From Microglena sp. YARC (taxonomy: Eukaryota > Chlorophyta > Chlorophyceae > Chlamydomonadales > Chlamydomonadaceae), in assembly GCA_022414725.1 (NCBI GenBank), contig CM039465.1:18758786-18822785 (forward strand): a stretch of 64,000 nucleotides of DNA, given 5' to 3'. The notes under the pieces were generated by a model. The model was not told the origin of the DNA and made no database searches. It saw nothing but the letters and a program-made list of their open reading frames with translations. Made by a program: the position numbers and the translations under genes. Shown here in pieces: positions 9,391 to 34,444 of this stretch (the stretch's first letter is position 1; each line of letters opens with the position of its first letter).

Positions 9391-12300
9391 ATGTCAAACA
9401 ATCAAATAGTCACTTATGGAGCAGGTGGTGGCCAGGCCAACATGTCGCTGGCTATTAGGAGAGATCCAGAGGCCGAAGCCGAAGCTCAAGCGAAGCGCAT
9501 TGAAGATGTAGGAAATCATGCTTGGATTGGATGCTCACTAATCTCTGATATGTGCAGACATGGATTCAGGGGAAGAAAATGCACACCTGGCTCAGGCTTG
9601 GCTCCAGAAGTTTGAAGATAGTGTGCTTCTTCTCTTCTCCCTGTCATTGGCACGCATACATTGGCAAGAACACCACAAGCAACATCTTACGCTATCCTGC
9701 TATTTACACCAAGGCTGATTTAACTGAGGTGTGAGGACAATATTAGCCTGGTATGGAAGCCAAGATTCATGAAGCACAACAAATGGCACCTCATACCATG
9801 CAGGAAGGCGGCGTAAATAAGCTCCGTATGCATGACATCAAAAGCTGCACTGGAGTGAATAAAAATCATTTGGCTCAGCACCAGGGTTTCTCAAATTTAG
9901 TGTTTACCCCTCCCTTGACCTCCTGTAGTGTGGGACTTTTCAAATTCATATCATATTCGAGGGAAGCATGTCAACACTTGTTTACAGTCTAATAAATCTT
10001 CTCGCTACACCTTGGTGCTTACATGCATTTCAGACTGGGGTTTGCCTCATAGGCTGATAGTGATTTGCTGCTGATTGTGATGCAGGAAAACGCTTTGGGG
10101 GACAAGCTGCATTACGTCTGTGAGACTATACCAACACACTTACATTCCAGTCTGGGGTTTGCCTCATAGGCTGAAAGTGATTTGCTGCTAATTGTGATGC
10201 AGGAAAACACATAGAAGGACAAGCTGCATTAGATCAACGAGAGTATACCAACACTCCAACATTTCAGTCTGGGATTTGCCTCATGGGCTGAAAGTGATTT
10301 GCTGCTTATTGTGATGCAGGAAAACCTATAGAAGGACAAGCTGCATTAGATCAACGAGACTATACCAACACTCCAACATTTCAGTATGGGATTTGTCTCA
10401 TGGGCTGAAAGTGATTTGCTGCTTATTGCGATGCAGGAAATGCATTGGAGGACAAGCTGCATTAGATCAACGAGACTATACAAACACTCCTACAAGTCAT
10501 GCTGATACCACCTGTGCCACCTTGTGATGCAGGCCAACGTATTAGAGGGCAAGCTGCGAAAGATCAATGAAACTGTACCCACGCGTATATACAATGTGTC
10601 AGGCAGCACTGCAGGCGCTGGTAGCGGCGACTTCCACCAATATCGAATGGTGAGACTCGGTGGGGGTTTTTCAGCTAAAAGCACCAGCTTCTGGGCAGCT
10701 CCCCTTACTGGCTAGTCAGCCAAAGCTAATGCAACCTAGTTTGTCTGGAAGCTGACAGTATCGGCTGTCCAGAACTGTCAAAATCTTGTGGCTTAGCCAA
10801 GTTGCTGGCTCAGGGAACTTCCTAGTAGCTGCATGCTCATAGCTGAAAATACAAACTATGGTTCGACTGCACTTGGAGCCGTGGGTTTTGGGAGTTCAGA
10901 GTAAAACAAAAGTTGAGGTTTCAGGATATTGTAGAATTTGAGAAGCTGGACTTGGGCTGGGCTTGGGGCGGTAAAACAAAATATTTGAAGGGGCTCGTGA
11001 GGAGTCAATGCTGCAGTTGGAATGCCTGAGCCCCGTGATGATCAAGCATGTAACAGAGTTAATTCTGTTCAGAAAGTGGGTTACCTGGTAGCTTCATGGG
11101 TTTAGACCTCCTCCCAGGACAGAGTCCTGTTAGCTTTAGTAGGGCCGCCCCTGGGTGTTCAGGGGGAAAGGGGGCCATGAGCCGGAGGGTTCGGGGGTCC
11201 CAAGCAGCGAACATGTTTGGCCAAAACGGGGTCTTGGGTAGCGATCAGGATAGGTAGCGGGAAACGAAATCTCTGGTATGTAGGTAGCAGCCAATCACTG
11301 TATGGAAGGGGGTTGGATGGTCAGTACTAACTGTCTCGTGCACGTTCATGCCGGATATTACCACGAGTGGTATATCTGGGGCGGAAGATTTGGGAAGTGG
11401 TGGGATAGTTATCCTTTCCTGCCCATCTCATTTTCTTTGCAATCCTTGTGAATTTCTGATACCCTGGATGTTGCCAACCATTCCAGATTTAGAGTGAAAC
11501 AGTGTGACATGTGGCGCTGCTGAAGATATGAAATCTGTGACACAGAAGTCTCCAGAGCTTGTGTCTCTCTTTCTCTACAAACAAGTTCTATGCAGTGTCG
11601 CAAGCGACGCTATAAATTGGCAGAGAGTGTTCGCAACAGAGCGACAGGTGGTAACGGAAACGAGTTAGTTACGAGACCGGTGGCTGACGTGTCAGGCTTC
11701 ATATCGGTCAGACGGTCACACACACGGACAACGGGTGACTCTGGGGGCTCCTGCCCCCTTGAAGAGGGGGCTCCGCCAAAAGCAATTGAGCTCGGCCTCA
11801 TGGATGCAGCATCAAGACTCACAGCGTGCTTACCTTCTGCACAGCAAGGTGATAGTCCTGTAACCTGGAAAATTCAATGATAGGCAGGTGAGACAAATGA
11901 GATGTACAGACGAGATACACTCATTCGCAACAGTCGTTGCCGCTTGCCACTCACCCGCTGTTTTTTTGTGCGACGGGTCGCAATTCCGTTGCTGCATGGC
12001 GACGCAGGGGACCGGCTAAACTAGTCAAAAATGCCCCCCCCCCAAACCTCCCGCGCTCCATGGGGTTCGGGGTGCAGCACATCGCACTGGGGTCGCACCG
12101 AGTCGCTCAATTTGCGACGCGTCGCACACAAAAAATTGCTCTTACCACATTGTGTATCATTCACCTGCAGATTCGTAAGACAGAGCAGATGCGACAAAAA
12201 CGCATTGAGGAGGAGTACCAGAAGAACAAGGAGGAAGAAGAATATGACGTGAGTAGAGTTGTTTTAGTTATGAAAGGAATTTCACCCCAGGAGGTGGGTC

Positions 12301-12907
12301 TCCCATCACACATTCAGCAGCACTGAGAACTCAGTTCGAATGGTGTTGCCACTCCTACAAAAGAGTATTCAAATTGCTGGCCAACAGCATGGTGTGATGC
12401 ATATACCTATACCGGTATCCACATTGTTTTATTATTCTGGCGTACGTTACTAATATTTTTACATTAGTTTCTAAAATCCGTAATATGGGCTTTGCCATTT
12501 CGGTTATTTGTATTGTTATTCATATACACATCCACGGATTTGTGCATGTTGAACCAAGCACACCCAGTCCACACCTGTGGACGATTGATCTCTTCTAAAC
12601 CAAGGCTCCTGTTCTTATTCCAAAGTTCCTAAATCCACAAGTTCCTTAGTTCCTGTTTTAATACTAAGTTCATTCCTAAGTTTCGAAGTTCCTGCTATTA
12701 TTCCTGATTCCAATTTATCTTCAATGCGCCGCTCAGGAAAAGAAACGCGAACGGCAAGAAACGGCTGATGAGCGAACAGCTAAAAGGAGAGCCATGAGGG
12801 TGAAGAAGAAGCAAAAGAAGGCTGCCAAGGGTCAGACAGATGCAGGCGGCGGGTCAGATAGTAATGATAGTGAAAAGGATGCTCCTGTTCAGCCCGACTT
12901 AGACTGA
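9391..12907 (+). CDS. PRKRIP1: PRKR-interacting protein 1 homologue (DUF1168), spliceosome component
   Basis: Four exons: 9391-9507, 10533-10649, 12171-12248 and 12737-12907, all phase 0 with GT-AG introns; 160 residues (human about 184). The diagnostic motif SGSTAGAGSGDFHQYR in exon 2 matches the family's GSSAGAGSGEFHVYR block. It is followed, as expected, by a long Arg/Lys/Glu-rich helix across exons 3 and 4 (RKTEQMRQKRIEEEYQKNK, then TADERTAKRRAMRVKKKQKK) and an acidic Ser/Asp tail ending APVQPDLD. Family knowledge: a nuclear protein that binds double-stranded RNA and a late-stage spliceosome factor. The first exon carries the less conserved N-terminus. Oddities: four decayed copies of the exon 2 start sit in intron 1, and the last exon's tail and stop are amplified downstream. 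A MITE begins 17 bases after the exon 2 donor. Confidence 0.9.
10020..10500 (+). repeat. Four tandem pseudo-exon copies of PRKRIP1 exon 2 start
   Basis: A unit of about 117 bp with a TGTGATGCAG acceptor, then GAAAACGCTTTGGGGGACAA and so on. Copies start at about 10085, 10202, 10320 and 10436, ahead of the true exon at 10533. The first copy still reads ENALGDKLHYVCETIPTHLH, clearly related to the real ANVLEGKLRKINETVPTRIY. The others carry in-frame stops. All keep the GATGCAG acceptor and the upstream TTTGCCTCAT-GGCTGAAAGTG block. Confidence 0.9.
10667..10849. mobile_element. MITE (TTTTCAGCT / AGCTGAAAA)
   Basis: 183 bp copy bounded by TTTTCAGCTAAAAGCACCAG and GCATGCTCATAGCTGAAAAT, which are inverted complements with mismatches. 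Located in PRKRIP1 intron 2. Core shared with 1063-1146, 14364-14555 and 32021-32165. Confidence 0.7.
11590..11782 (+). mobile_element. GTCGCAAGCGACGC-type dispersed repeat, copy 2
   Basis: Same family as 2393-2596: GCAGTGTCGCAAGCGACGC, then GGCAGAGAGTGTTCGCAACA, GCTGACGTGTCAGGCTTC and a CCCTTGAAGAGGGGGCTCCG hairpin end. It lies in PRKRIP1 intron 2. Confidence 0.65.
12268..12360 (+). mobile_element. TTTCACCCCAGGAGGTGGGTCTC repeat family, short copy
   Basis: Contains GGAATTTCACCCCAGGAGGT, then GGTCTCCC and a TCAGTTCGAATGGTGTTGCC segment. Longer copies at 38583-38790 and 40090-40300; reverse copies at 36837-36877, 39960-40055 and 53088-53130. Placed about 20 bases after the PRKRIP1 exon 3 donor. 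Confidence 0.6.
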
Positions 12908-13790
12908 TTTTTTGCTTTTCTCGAGTCAGATAGTTACGATGGTGAAAAGGATGCACCAGTTCAGCCCGACTTGGACTGATTTCTAGCTTCATTCGAGTCA
13001 GATATTCATGATTGTGAAAAGGATGCACCAGTTCAGCCCGGCTTGGAATGATTCCTAGCTTAGCTCAATCAGAAAGTCATGATGGTGAAAATATGCACCA
13101 GTCCAGACTGACTTGGACTGATTTCTTGCTTCGCTCATTCAGATAGTAATGATAGTGAAAAGGATGCACCAGTTCAGATAGACTTGGACTGATTTCCGCC
13201 TTCATTCGAGTCAGATAGTCATGATGGTGAAAGGATGTACCAGTTCAGCCCGGCTTGGACTGATTTCTAGCTTCGCTCAGATCAGATAGTCATCATAGTG
13301 AAAGGATGCACCAGTTCAGATGGACTTGGACTGATTTCTAGCTTTACTCAATCAGATAGTAATGATAGTGAAAATGATGCACCAGTTCAGCCTGGCTTGG
13401 AATGATTCCTAGCTTGACTCAATCAGATAGTCACGATAGTGAAAGGATGCACCAGATCAGCTAGACTTGGACTGATTTCTAGCTTTACAATCAGAAAGTC
13501 GTGATAGTGAAAATGATGCACCAGTTCAGCCCGGCTTGGACTGATTTCTAGCTTTGCTCAATCAGAAAGTCATGATAGTGAAAATGATGCTCTAGTTCAG
13601 CCCGGCTTGGACTGATTTCTAGCTTCACTCGAGTCCGATAGTGATGATAGTGAAAAGGATGCACCAGGTCAGATAGAGTTGGACTGATTTCCAGCTTCAT
13701 TCGAGTCAAATAGTCATGATAGTGAAAAGGATGTGCCAGTTCAGCCCGGCTTGGTCTGATTTCTAGCTTCATTTGATTGGATGATTGCAT
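12908..13790 (+). repeat. Tandem array of the PRKRIP1 C-terminal coding tail plus stop codon
   Basis: About eleven units of roughly 75-85 bp follow the stop codon. Each repeats the end of the last exon, coding for SDS-x-DSEKDAPVQPDLD and a TGA, then TTTCTAGCTTCATTCGAG. Most units keep GATGCACCAGTTCAGCCCGG and TTGGACTGA, though frames drift by single-base changes. The array is probably in the 3' UTR or just beyond it. Confidence 0.9.
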
Positions 13791-13799
13791 CCAGTATAC

Positions 13800-14360
13800 A
13801 GCAGTCACATAGCACAGCTGCACACCTGCCACATATGTGAGGTCGTAGGTTATGGGTGGTTGATAGGGATGGGGATTCAGTGGTAGATTACGTATTGTAG
13901 TGGTGATCAGGATTGTTCAAAGCCCTCAAAGAGAATTTGCGTGACACACACAAAGCCCCCCTTTAAATGTGCTTGAAAGCACTCACGTTCCTGTCAAAAT
14001 GTGTGTTTTCACGCCTGAAAGCACGCAAATCTCTGTCAAAAATTGTCATCGTCTGTCAAAATCCATGTGAAATCACGCACATCACAGTTACTGTGTGCGT
14101 GAATTGGGATTTGCAAACACATACATTTTGAGCTACTCTGGTGGTGATACTGAGTAGGATGCGCCTGGTCAGACTGGTTTGGAGTGGAGCCTCGCTCAAT
14201 TCCATCGCTAAGTGGTATTGAGCATCCACCTCTCTTCCTCACTCCTTTGCAAAATGGCGAGCTATAGCCGTATGCTAAGCCCGTGCTGAATCACCAGAGC
14301 CACCGTTTCACTTAATAGCTCCTGTGATTCAGGGCTAGGCAAATCGCTATCTTTCACCAT
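13800..14360. other. Intergenic, no gene seen
   Basis: AT-moderate sequence between the PRKRIP1 tail array and the next MITE. Short direct repeats of the type CCTGTCAAAATGTGTG and ACGCAAATCTCTGTCAAAA occur at 13985-14075. No coding exon with convincing splice sites was found. Confidence 0.5.
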
Positions 14361-14363
14361 AGC

Positions 14364-14555
14364 TTTTTCTTTTCAGCTGCGAGCAGCAACTTCTAGGCAG
14401 CTCCCTGAACCACCCACTGGGCTAAGCCCCAAGATTTTGACAGTTCTGGACAGCAGGTTCTGTCAGCTTGCAGACACACCAGGTTGCATTAGCGTTGGCT
14501 GAATAGCCAGTCAGAGTTGCTTCCTAGAGGCTGCTGCCTTTGCTGAAAAGAAAAA
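14364..14555. mobile_element. MITE, near full-length copy
   Basis: TTTTTCTTTTCAGCTGCGAG, then CAGCAACTTCTAGGCAGCTC at the left is the inverted complement, with mismatches, of the right end (TTCCTAGAGGCTGCTGCCTT, then TGCTGAAAAGAAAAA). The interior shares GGTTGCATTAGCGTTGGCTG with other copies. Intergenic. Confidence 0.7.
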
Positions 14556-14756
14556 CACTGCCGCTCACCATTGTGCTAAGGTATTGGATTGGATTGTTAC
14601 ATGGTTTTTCTGCCAACTCTGGGCTGCTCATCGCCCTCCAATTCCTAGTCCCCCCCTTGCGATACGCGTAGAATCAAGGGAAGGGGCGAGTTGGCAAAGG
14701 GGTACACATTCTGGAAGGTAACATCGTTCACCTAGTAACCTCGCTTCGGAACATTA

Positions 14757-14966
14757 TTTGATTTCTACAACCGTAGATGATAGGACAAAATATCTGTCTT
14801 CGCCAAGTCATCTCTTGATTTCTCAGACCATAGATGGTAGGACAAAATATCTGCCTTTGTTGAAGTTGAAGGATTCATTTCATCAATGCTTCTTCTTTTT
14901 AGTCCTTCCTGTCACGGTTGGGCAAGTCCCTCAAGCCTATTTAGTTCACCCCTGGACTGTAACATA
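14757..14966 (+). repeat. Direct duplication followed by a CCCCTGGACTGT-type dispersed repeat
   Basis: GGACAAAATATCTG occurs twice within a duplicated segment of about 60 bp (14757-14848). It is followed at 14862-14966 by a copy of the family that ends GCCTATTTAGTTCACCCCTG. Non-coding. Confidence 0.55.
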
Positions 14967-15097
14967 AAAAAGAAAGATAACGCCTGGAGGGGCGTGGTGT
15001 TAAGGGGCCCCTCCCGTGCGCCGCAGCTGGGGGAAGTGACTGGAACATACATACATGCATAGAAGTCATGTCTTGCATGTCATGGTTTGGTTGGTAT

Positions 15098-15310
15098 TGT
15101 AAATCAGCCTCCAGGCTGATCGCCATCTGCAGGCTGAGTAAACATGGGTAGTATAAGCACTACGCCACACTCCCGAATTGAATTGAACTGATTACATGGT
15201 TTATCAGCCTTCAGGCTGATCACCGTATGCGGGCGGAGTAACTTGAACTTGAACTTGGTTACATAGCTTCAGCCAGCAATTTGGCTGCTCGGCGTCCTCG
15301 GCAGTAAAAA
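15098..15310. repeat. Duplicated CAGCCT..AGGCTGATC hairpins and a TTGGTTACATAGCTTCAGCC repeat
   Basis: ATCAGCCTCCAGGCTGAT and ATCAGCCTTCAGGCTGAT are near-perfect palindromes about 98 bp apart. They are followed at 15241-15310 by a short dispersed repeat (ACTTGGTTACATAGCTTCAG, then CCAGCAATTTGGCTGC). Copies of the latter recur at 54408-54475, 57035-57090 and 60796-60850. Confidence 0.55.
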
Positions 15311-15533
15311 TATTGTTATCAGGAATATGTCAACGCGAACAAATCACTTGTATTCATTTTGCGGGCGGAATGAAGGTGGGTCTAACCAACATCGAAGACT
15401 GAAAAGACTGAGGAAGCTTTAAACAGGATCAATACATTCTTCCACAGGTTGGTTTTAGCCAAATTCTGTTGTTTCTTCTTCTTCAAGTAGGATGCAAACA
15501 AACGCTAAGATAACCCAGTGTTGTATGCCTCCC

Positions 15534-15860
15534 ACGTAGGGAACGGCAAAAAGAGATTATATCATATCATATGAATATATGATGCCGGCGGCCTGGCTAG
15601 GCTAAATTTGCAATTTGTATACAACATCAATATATCGTATGATGCAGTTGAACGTATGATATCATATTACATTACATTACATGTTAAAGTTTACCGACAC
15701 CGCGAGGGTGTATGAGACTCTGTGCTTTAAACAAAAAGAAAAAGCACCCACAAAGCAAAAAACCCATCAGGGGTGTGTTGAGGACAAACAAACCAAACTC
15801 CCAACCACCGTTTTGGTGGCGTAGGTATATGACATCATATGATATGCCGGTCCCTACTCC
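15534..15860. mobile_element. Palindromic ATCATATGATATGCCGG repeat family
   Basis: GGGAACGGCA near 15538 and ATCATATGATATGCCGGTCC at 15834-15853 resemble the outer ends of copies at 49795-49955 and 50741-50908. Between them are several ATATCATATGAT palindromes and AT-rich filler. Probably one or two nested MITE copies. No coding sequence. Confidence 0.5.
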
Positions 15861-15984
15861 CACGGCATTAGCCTTCACAAAGTTCACATACCTCTTGCCA
15901 CTCAATCCTTCTGTTCCCGTGAAACCGAACTTAACTATTTTTATATTCCAGCCGTTCCAGCCGTAACTTTCGAGCGTCACTGTC

Positions 15985-17850
15985 CCCTGACTGGTATAAC
16001 GATAGATCGTGTAACCATTCGAAAAATCCCGAGAAATTAACCTAGTGATTTGTATTACGGAACAGGGTGGTCTACTGGAATCCTAGCGACCTGACCAGTG
16101 TTTTCCCTAAGGTTTTTGGACAAAACATTGATAATCGACCAGGACCGATTCCTCCGTGTGCACTTGCAGGGGAAGTGGAAAGATTAATAGTCGTTCTGCA
16201 CCATTTTGGCACGATTACAGTTGTGCTGAAAGAAAAACGAGATTGAACATTCCCGAAATTCCCCGTGGCTTTCGTAATTACTGTATGTGACAATTTCTCT
16301 TAGTCAATGGCCTTGTGTGGCAGTGCCAAACTTGGCCATGGCAGTGGCCTGAATAACTCGGGAAGGATCCGACCCCCTAGGGTTGTAGTAGTGGGTGCCC
16401 TGCACAGTGCTCAGCAGACAGGCACATAAATATGCCGTACACCTGTCTAGGGTGGTGAGCTGGTGAGAGCAAACTGACTGTCCTACAACACTATCGTTTC
16501 TGACACTCCACCAGAGTAAACATGGGATGAAGGCGACGATGTTGGGACAGAGCAGCAGCTTGGCTATTTATAGGTACATGCATCTCAACAAATTGGAGGG
16601 ACTACAGGGCGGTACAGAGCTTCAAAGAAAACGCCAGGAAACGCTAGGAAACGTTAGAAATGACGGGATTGGGTAATCGAGTCTAGGTTTCGAAGATCAG
16701 CGCCCACCAGTTGGCCGGCTCCCGGTTGAACCGATTCGTCTAGTTAAGTGCCCGATGCCCGACAAACTTCCGGTGACTGGGCGCGGGGTCGAGGGCGAGT
16801 CGAACTACGCACATTCGACTTCCCGCCTTCTCTACAGGAGGTATTTGTATCGTCGGTAAGAGGGAAGCGAGGATTGAACTAAATCAGAATCCCGAAGCTT
16901 TACGAGGCACAGTTCTCTTCCAACGGAACCAGGTTGGATTCCTACACCTCGTCTCCTCGAGCTCAGCTGTCAGTCTCAGGTAAGCAAGCTGACAGCTTAC
17001 GCGCATGAACGCACGCAAGCATGCGCACGATCCCCTGTCCCGTAGAGCCGTAGTTGGGTCTCATTAGCGAAATGTTGCACTGAACTGCCTTAGGACAGGT
17101 CGCAGCGCCCGACCCAGAACACGAAGTTCGTCTGGTAGTTGAGCATGCCAGCATCATTAACATCAGCGATGCTCAGTGATGTTCTAGTTGTGGGCGGGGC
17201 AATGCCGAACAATAGACGGGCCTACATGGCATTTACCACCTTCGCATGCCTTGCATGCGAAGGTGGCATACCTAACCATCCTCATGCAATCTCGCCTTGC
17301 TACGTCAACCTACTAGGGTACCCCTGCACTTCAGCATGCATACTCTGGAGGTGGCCAGCCCATTTCGGTTTGCCAGGCAGGTCGGGAGCCTAACTGGTGT
17401 AGCAACTTCCACTAAGTATCGGAATGGGCCCAGCATGATCTGACGAGCGAGGCAGACAACACCCGTTCCTATCGTTAACGTTTTCCGATCATGGGCTGGC
17501 TGCGAGTACATGCATTAATGCACCACGCTGCCCGGCTCCTGAAGCCACGCCTTTGCGTCCATTCACTCTCTCCAACTGCGTGTCTAATATGAAGTAACTG
17601 CGTGCAAGTAGCCTTGATACTAGATGGCCGCTCTGAGAGTTGGATGTCCGTTTGTTTCGGGGGCACGGAAGGGACGCTGGGTTTGAATCACTCATTGTAG
17701 CTCGTAGCGAGCTCCGGAAATACTGAGTATCTGTAAAGTGGCTCCATTTGAGGGAGCTGCGGACAGAATGCACATCTACATGCTGATTTTACCCTGTGCA
17801 TGCGTTTGCAGGCACGCTTCTGACGCTCGTATTTCTTGAGCTCCCTTGTG
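15985..17850. other. Intergenic region upstream of the kinase gene, no gene recognised
   Basis: Mixed-composition single-copy DNA. It may hold 5' UTR or promoter sequence of the kinase; a CTATTTATAG string at 16562-16571 is TATA-like, but no start site can be assigned. A perfect hairpin lies at 17236-17266. No exon with both family similarity and splice sites was seen. Confidence 0.4.
17236..17266. other. Perfect 14 bp inverted repeat (hairpin)
   Basis: CCACCTTCGCATGC (17236-17249), a 3-base spacer, then GCATGCGAAGGTGG (17253-17266) with no mismatch. It is about 600 bp upstream of the kinase ATG. It could be a regulatory palindrome or a cruciform-prone site. Confidence 0.7.
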
Positions 17851-31664
<13,814 letters not shown>

Positions 31665-31925
31665 CTCTCCCACGCTGGGTCGGGTCGGGTGGGTTAGATC
31701 GGCTGAGGTCGCGACCTGTTCTACCGGCAACCACGTCAGTCCTTCGTACGCAGTGGGAAATCACCACTGGCTACTTGGCAGACTTCTAGCTCTCCCACGC
31801 TGGGTCGGGTCGGGTGGGTCAGGTCGGCTGAGGTCGCGACCTGTTCTACCGGCAACCACGTCAGTCCTTCGTACGCAGTGGGAAATCACCACTGGCTACT
31901 TGGCAGAGTTCTGGCTCGCCCATGC
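31665..31925 (+). repeat. Two extra copies of the kinase C-terminal codons and stop
   Basis: The unit of about 123 bp consists of GGAAATCACCACTGGCTACT, then TTGCAGACTTCTAG (coding EITTGYFADF and stop) and CTCTCCCACGCTGGGTCGGG, up to CAACCACGTCAGTCCTTCG. Copies 2 and 3 follow the true end. The third copy has lost the stop context (TTCTGGCTCG). This is the 3' UTR or flank. Confidence 0.93.
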
Positions 31926-32938
31926 ACTCGTGCCTGTCGCGTTAGAGCAGCCTGCTATCTGGGGTCAAGCAATTAAGATCCCGGAACTAAGGAGACTTAA
32001 ATTTTGGCCACAATCACAGCTTTTCTTTTCAGCTACGAGCAGCAGCTTCAAGGCAGCTCCCTTACTTTCTGTACACCTGAACCTAATGCGACCTAGTGCA
32101 CTTTGAAGCTGACACAATCAGCTGTCCAGAAGTGCTGAAATATTTGGGCGTAGCACAGTGGCTGGCTTGGTGAGCTACATTTGATGTTGCCTTTTCGATA
32201 TGCCTAACAGCCAAGAGCTTGACGGTCAAGAGTCCCGTTGAAGCTGTTGATCTGGTTGGCTTCTTGATTATAATTTGTTAGCGAGGTACAAGCAGGCCAG
32301 GCAGCTTCAGACAAGATTCCTGACAAAGCCGTTATGCTGGTTGGCGGCTTGATTTCATTTTTGTAAGAAGTAGAAGCAGGCCCGGCAGCTCCTCCTCCAG
32401 AGGCCTCCTTTGGATGATGATTGTTCTAGTGAATGGGCTCTGATTTTATATTGCTTTCTTGATTCTAGTGAACACTGATTTTGTACTACTGTATTGATAC
32501 TAGTGAACACTGATTTTGTACTGCTGTATTGATACTAGTGAGCACTAACTTTGTATTGCTGTATAAAACAATGTGGGAAACGGTAGTGCATATAATACAT
32601 TATGAATGAATATTGCAGTCTTGAGGTGACCAGGTCTCAAAGCATCTGCTCACCTCATCTATCATGCTTTGCTCCTGCCGACAACTAGAATAGAGATCAC
32701 TGTGCCATTTTCCTTGCATGACACCCATTTACTCCAAAATAGTTCAGAGTATAAAGTGGGGGTGTACCCTTGGCAGCTAGACCTGCATTCTGGTTTTTCA
32801 TTCGCTATTTGGATTTATTGGCTATTTTCCTCCTGGACCAGTTTCAGAGGTGTATGTTTCCCAAACCCTCAATGTTATAAAACTGTCCAGCTCCTTCGGC
32901 GCTGTTCAGCCTCGGCTTTGCTTTGCTGAGTTTGTAAC

Positions 32939-32994
<56 letters not shown>

Positions 32995-33780
32995 CACTCA
33001 CTCTGGCAGCTAGACCAATGGGTCAGCGCTTCACGCAGAATGCACAACACAGGTCTGATTTTGATTGATTTATCATCATTTGATTTTATCCTACTCGCCT
33101 TTGGTCAAAATCATATGATATGCCGGGCCCAATACATAATATAATACATAAATTGGCGGAACAAAGATTGATCACTGTACTGATTTTAGCCGTCTCTCCA
33201 AACTGCCCCGTGCCGCTTTGATTCATAGGTGATGCCACCGCATCCTTGTAACTTGTCCAGCCCTCTATATGATGACGATTAACATTTTTCCCGATGCTGT
33301 ACTGGACTCCATATGTGCCCGCAGCTCTGAGCCAAGGGGAACTTATGAACATCATGCCCCCCCCCCCCCGCACACAAACGGATGCCAACTACTGCCTGTC
33401 CCTTTGCATCTCAAATCTCAACACTAGCTAAACAGGTTTTCCTTTTACATGCAACATGTTGCTGGGGTGAAAATCCTTTCACACGTTAAAAAATGCAGCA
33501 CAAGAGCTAAATTAGGTACCTTGATGTTTTGGGGGGCGTCACGTCAGAGCCTCTAGGAGCACCATGGTGTTGCTAGGAGCACCATGGTGCGATGTAAGAC
33601 ACTGGTTCATGTCCTTATACATGGGAGCCATGTGGAAGTGTGACCCGTGGGAGACTTATGCATCATCAAATCCAATTCGAAACATCTTACAGTCATCTAG
33701 ATAGTCTAAACAGACTATTACCAAGGTCTTTGGATATAGATGTATCGAGAGTACATAGCGGTACAAAGGCTGAATAGTAG
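31926..33780. other. Intergenic: MITE remnant, TACTAGTGAACACTGATTTTG repeats, (TC)n, palindromic repeat
   Basis: A left-end MITE copy at 32021-32165 (TTTTCTTTTCAGCTACGAGC). Four units of TGATACTAGTGAACACTGAT, then TTTGTACTGCTG at 32440-32560. A (TC)n run at 32945-32993. An ATCATATGATATGCCGGGCC end at 33111-33130. No exon was recognised. Confidence 0.6.
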
Positions 33781-34400
33781 GGGGCCCTGGCGGGTCCCCT
33801 GGAGGTCGGCCCCGAGGGTGGTGTAATGTTCGTCAAGCAGCAGTGGCAGCCTCCTTGGTAATGGATGCACAAGCAGTTGCTTATTTATCCGTTCAATTTA
33901 ATATTGGGGGGGGTCAAGAATCACTGTAGCATGGCATGGCATTATTATTCAACTTGGTGCCCTGCTAGGGCTAAGGCTAATGAATGCCCTGCTAGGGCTA
34001 AGGCTAATGAACTTATTAGCTCACTGACTTCCCGAAGTTCCATGGAGGCAGGTGCAGCAACTCCCGAGGCTAAAGTTGCTACTTCGCAACCTGCTTACCT
34101 GCAGGAACTAGTGCGGAAGAGCAGATTTCCTTGTCAAGCACAATGCGCTGATGTAATGAGCTACGAGAGTCATGAAGAAGCGAATTCTTCGAGGGGAAAT
34201 CGGAGACATGCTCCAGGTCCCTAGACTGAGTCCACAGGACAGGAGGGAAACGACAAATGAAAACGCCGCGTCCACAGACCGCAACCCTGAGATACGTACG
34301 CGAAAAAGTACCCTCAAAGGTAATCCGTCCCCGACGGGAATCGAACACGAGTCGGAAAGATTTCAGGCCAGTCAGATTAACCGGCAATTTTGACCGGGGT
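33780..34400. mobile_element. Repeat of about 600 bp with tRNA-like end, copy 1
   Basis: Shares GGTCCCCTGGAGGTCGGCCC, TAATGTTCGTCAAGCAGCAG, GGCAGCCTCCTTGGTAATGG, GCAGGAACTAGTGCGGAAGA and GAGTCCACAGGACAGGAGGG with 61480-62045. Its right end contains, on the minus strand, GTGTTCGATTCCCGTCGGGG (T-arm/B-box-like) and a 6 bp stem, 7-base loop hairpin at 34367-34385. Probably a retroposon whose minus strand starts in tRNA-derived sequence. Confidence 0.65.
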
Positions 34401-34444
34401 TCTTGGGGAATTTCAAGATGTGAAGATGTGAAAAAACAGCACGA

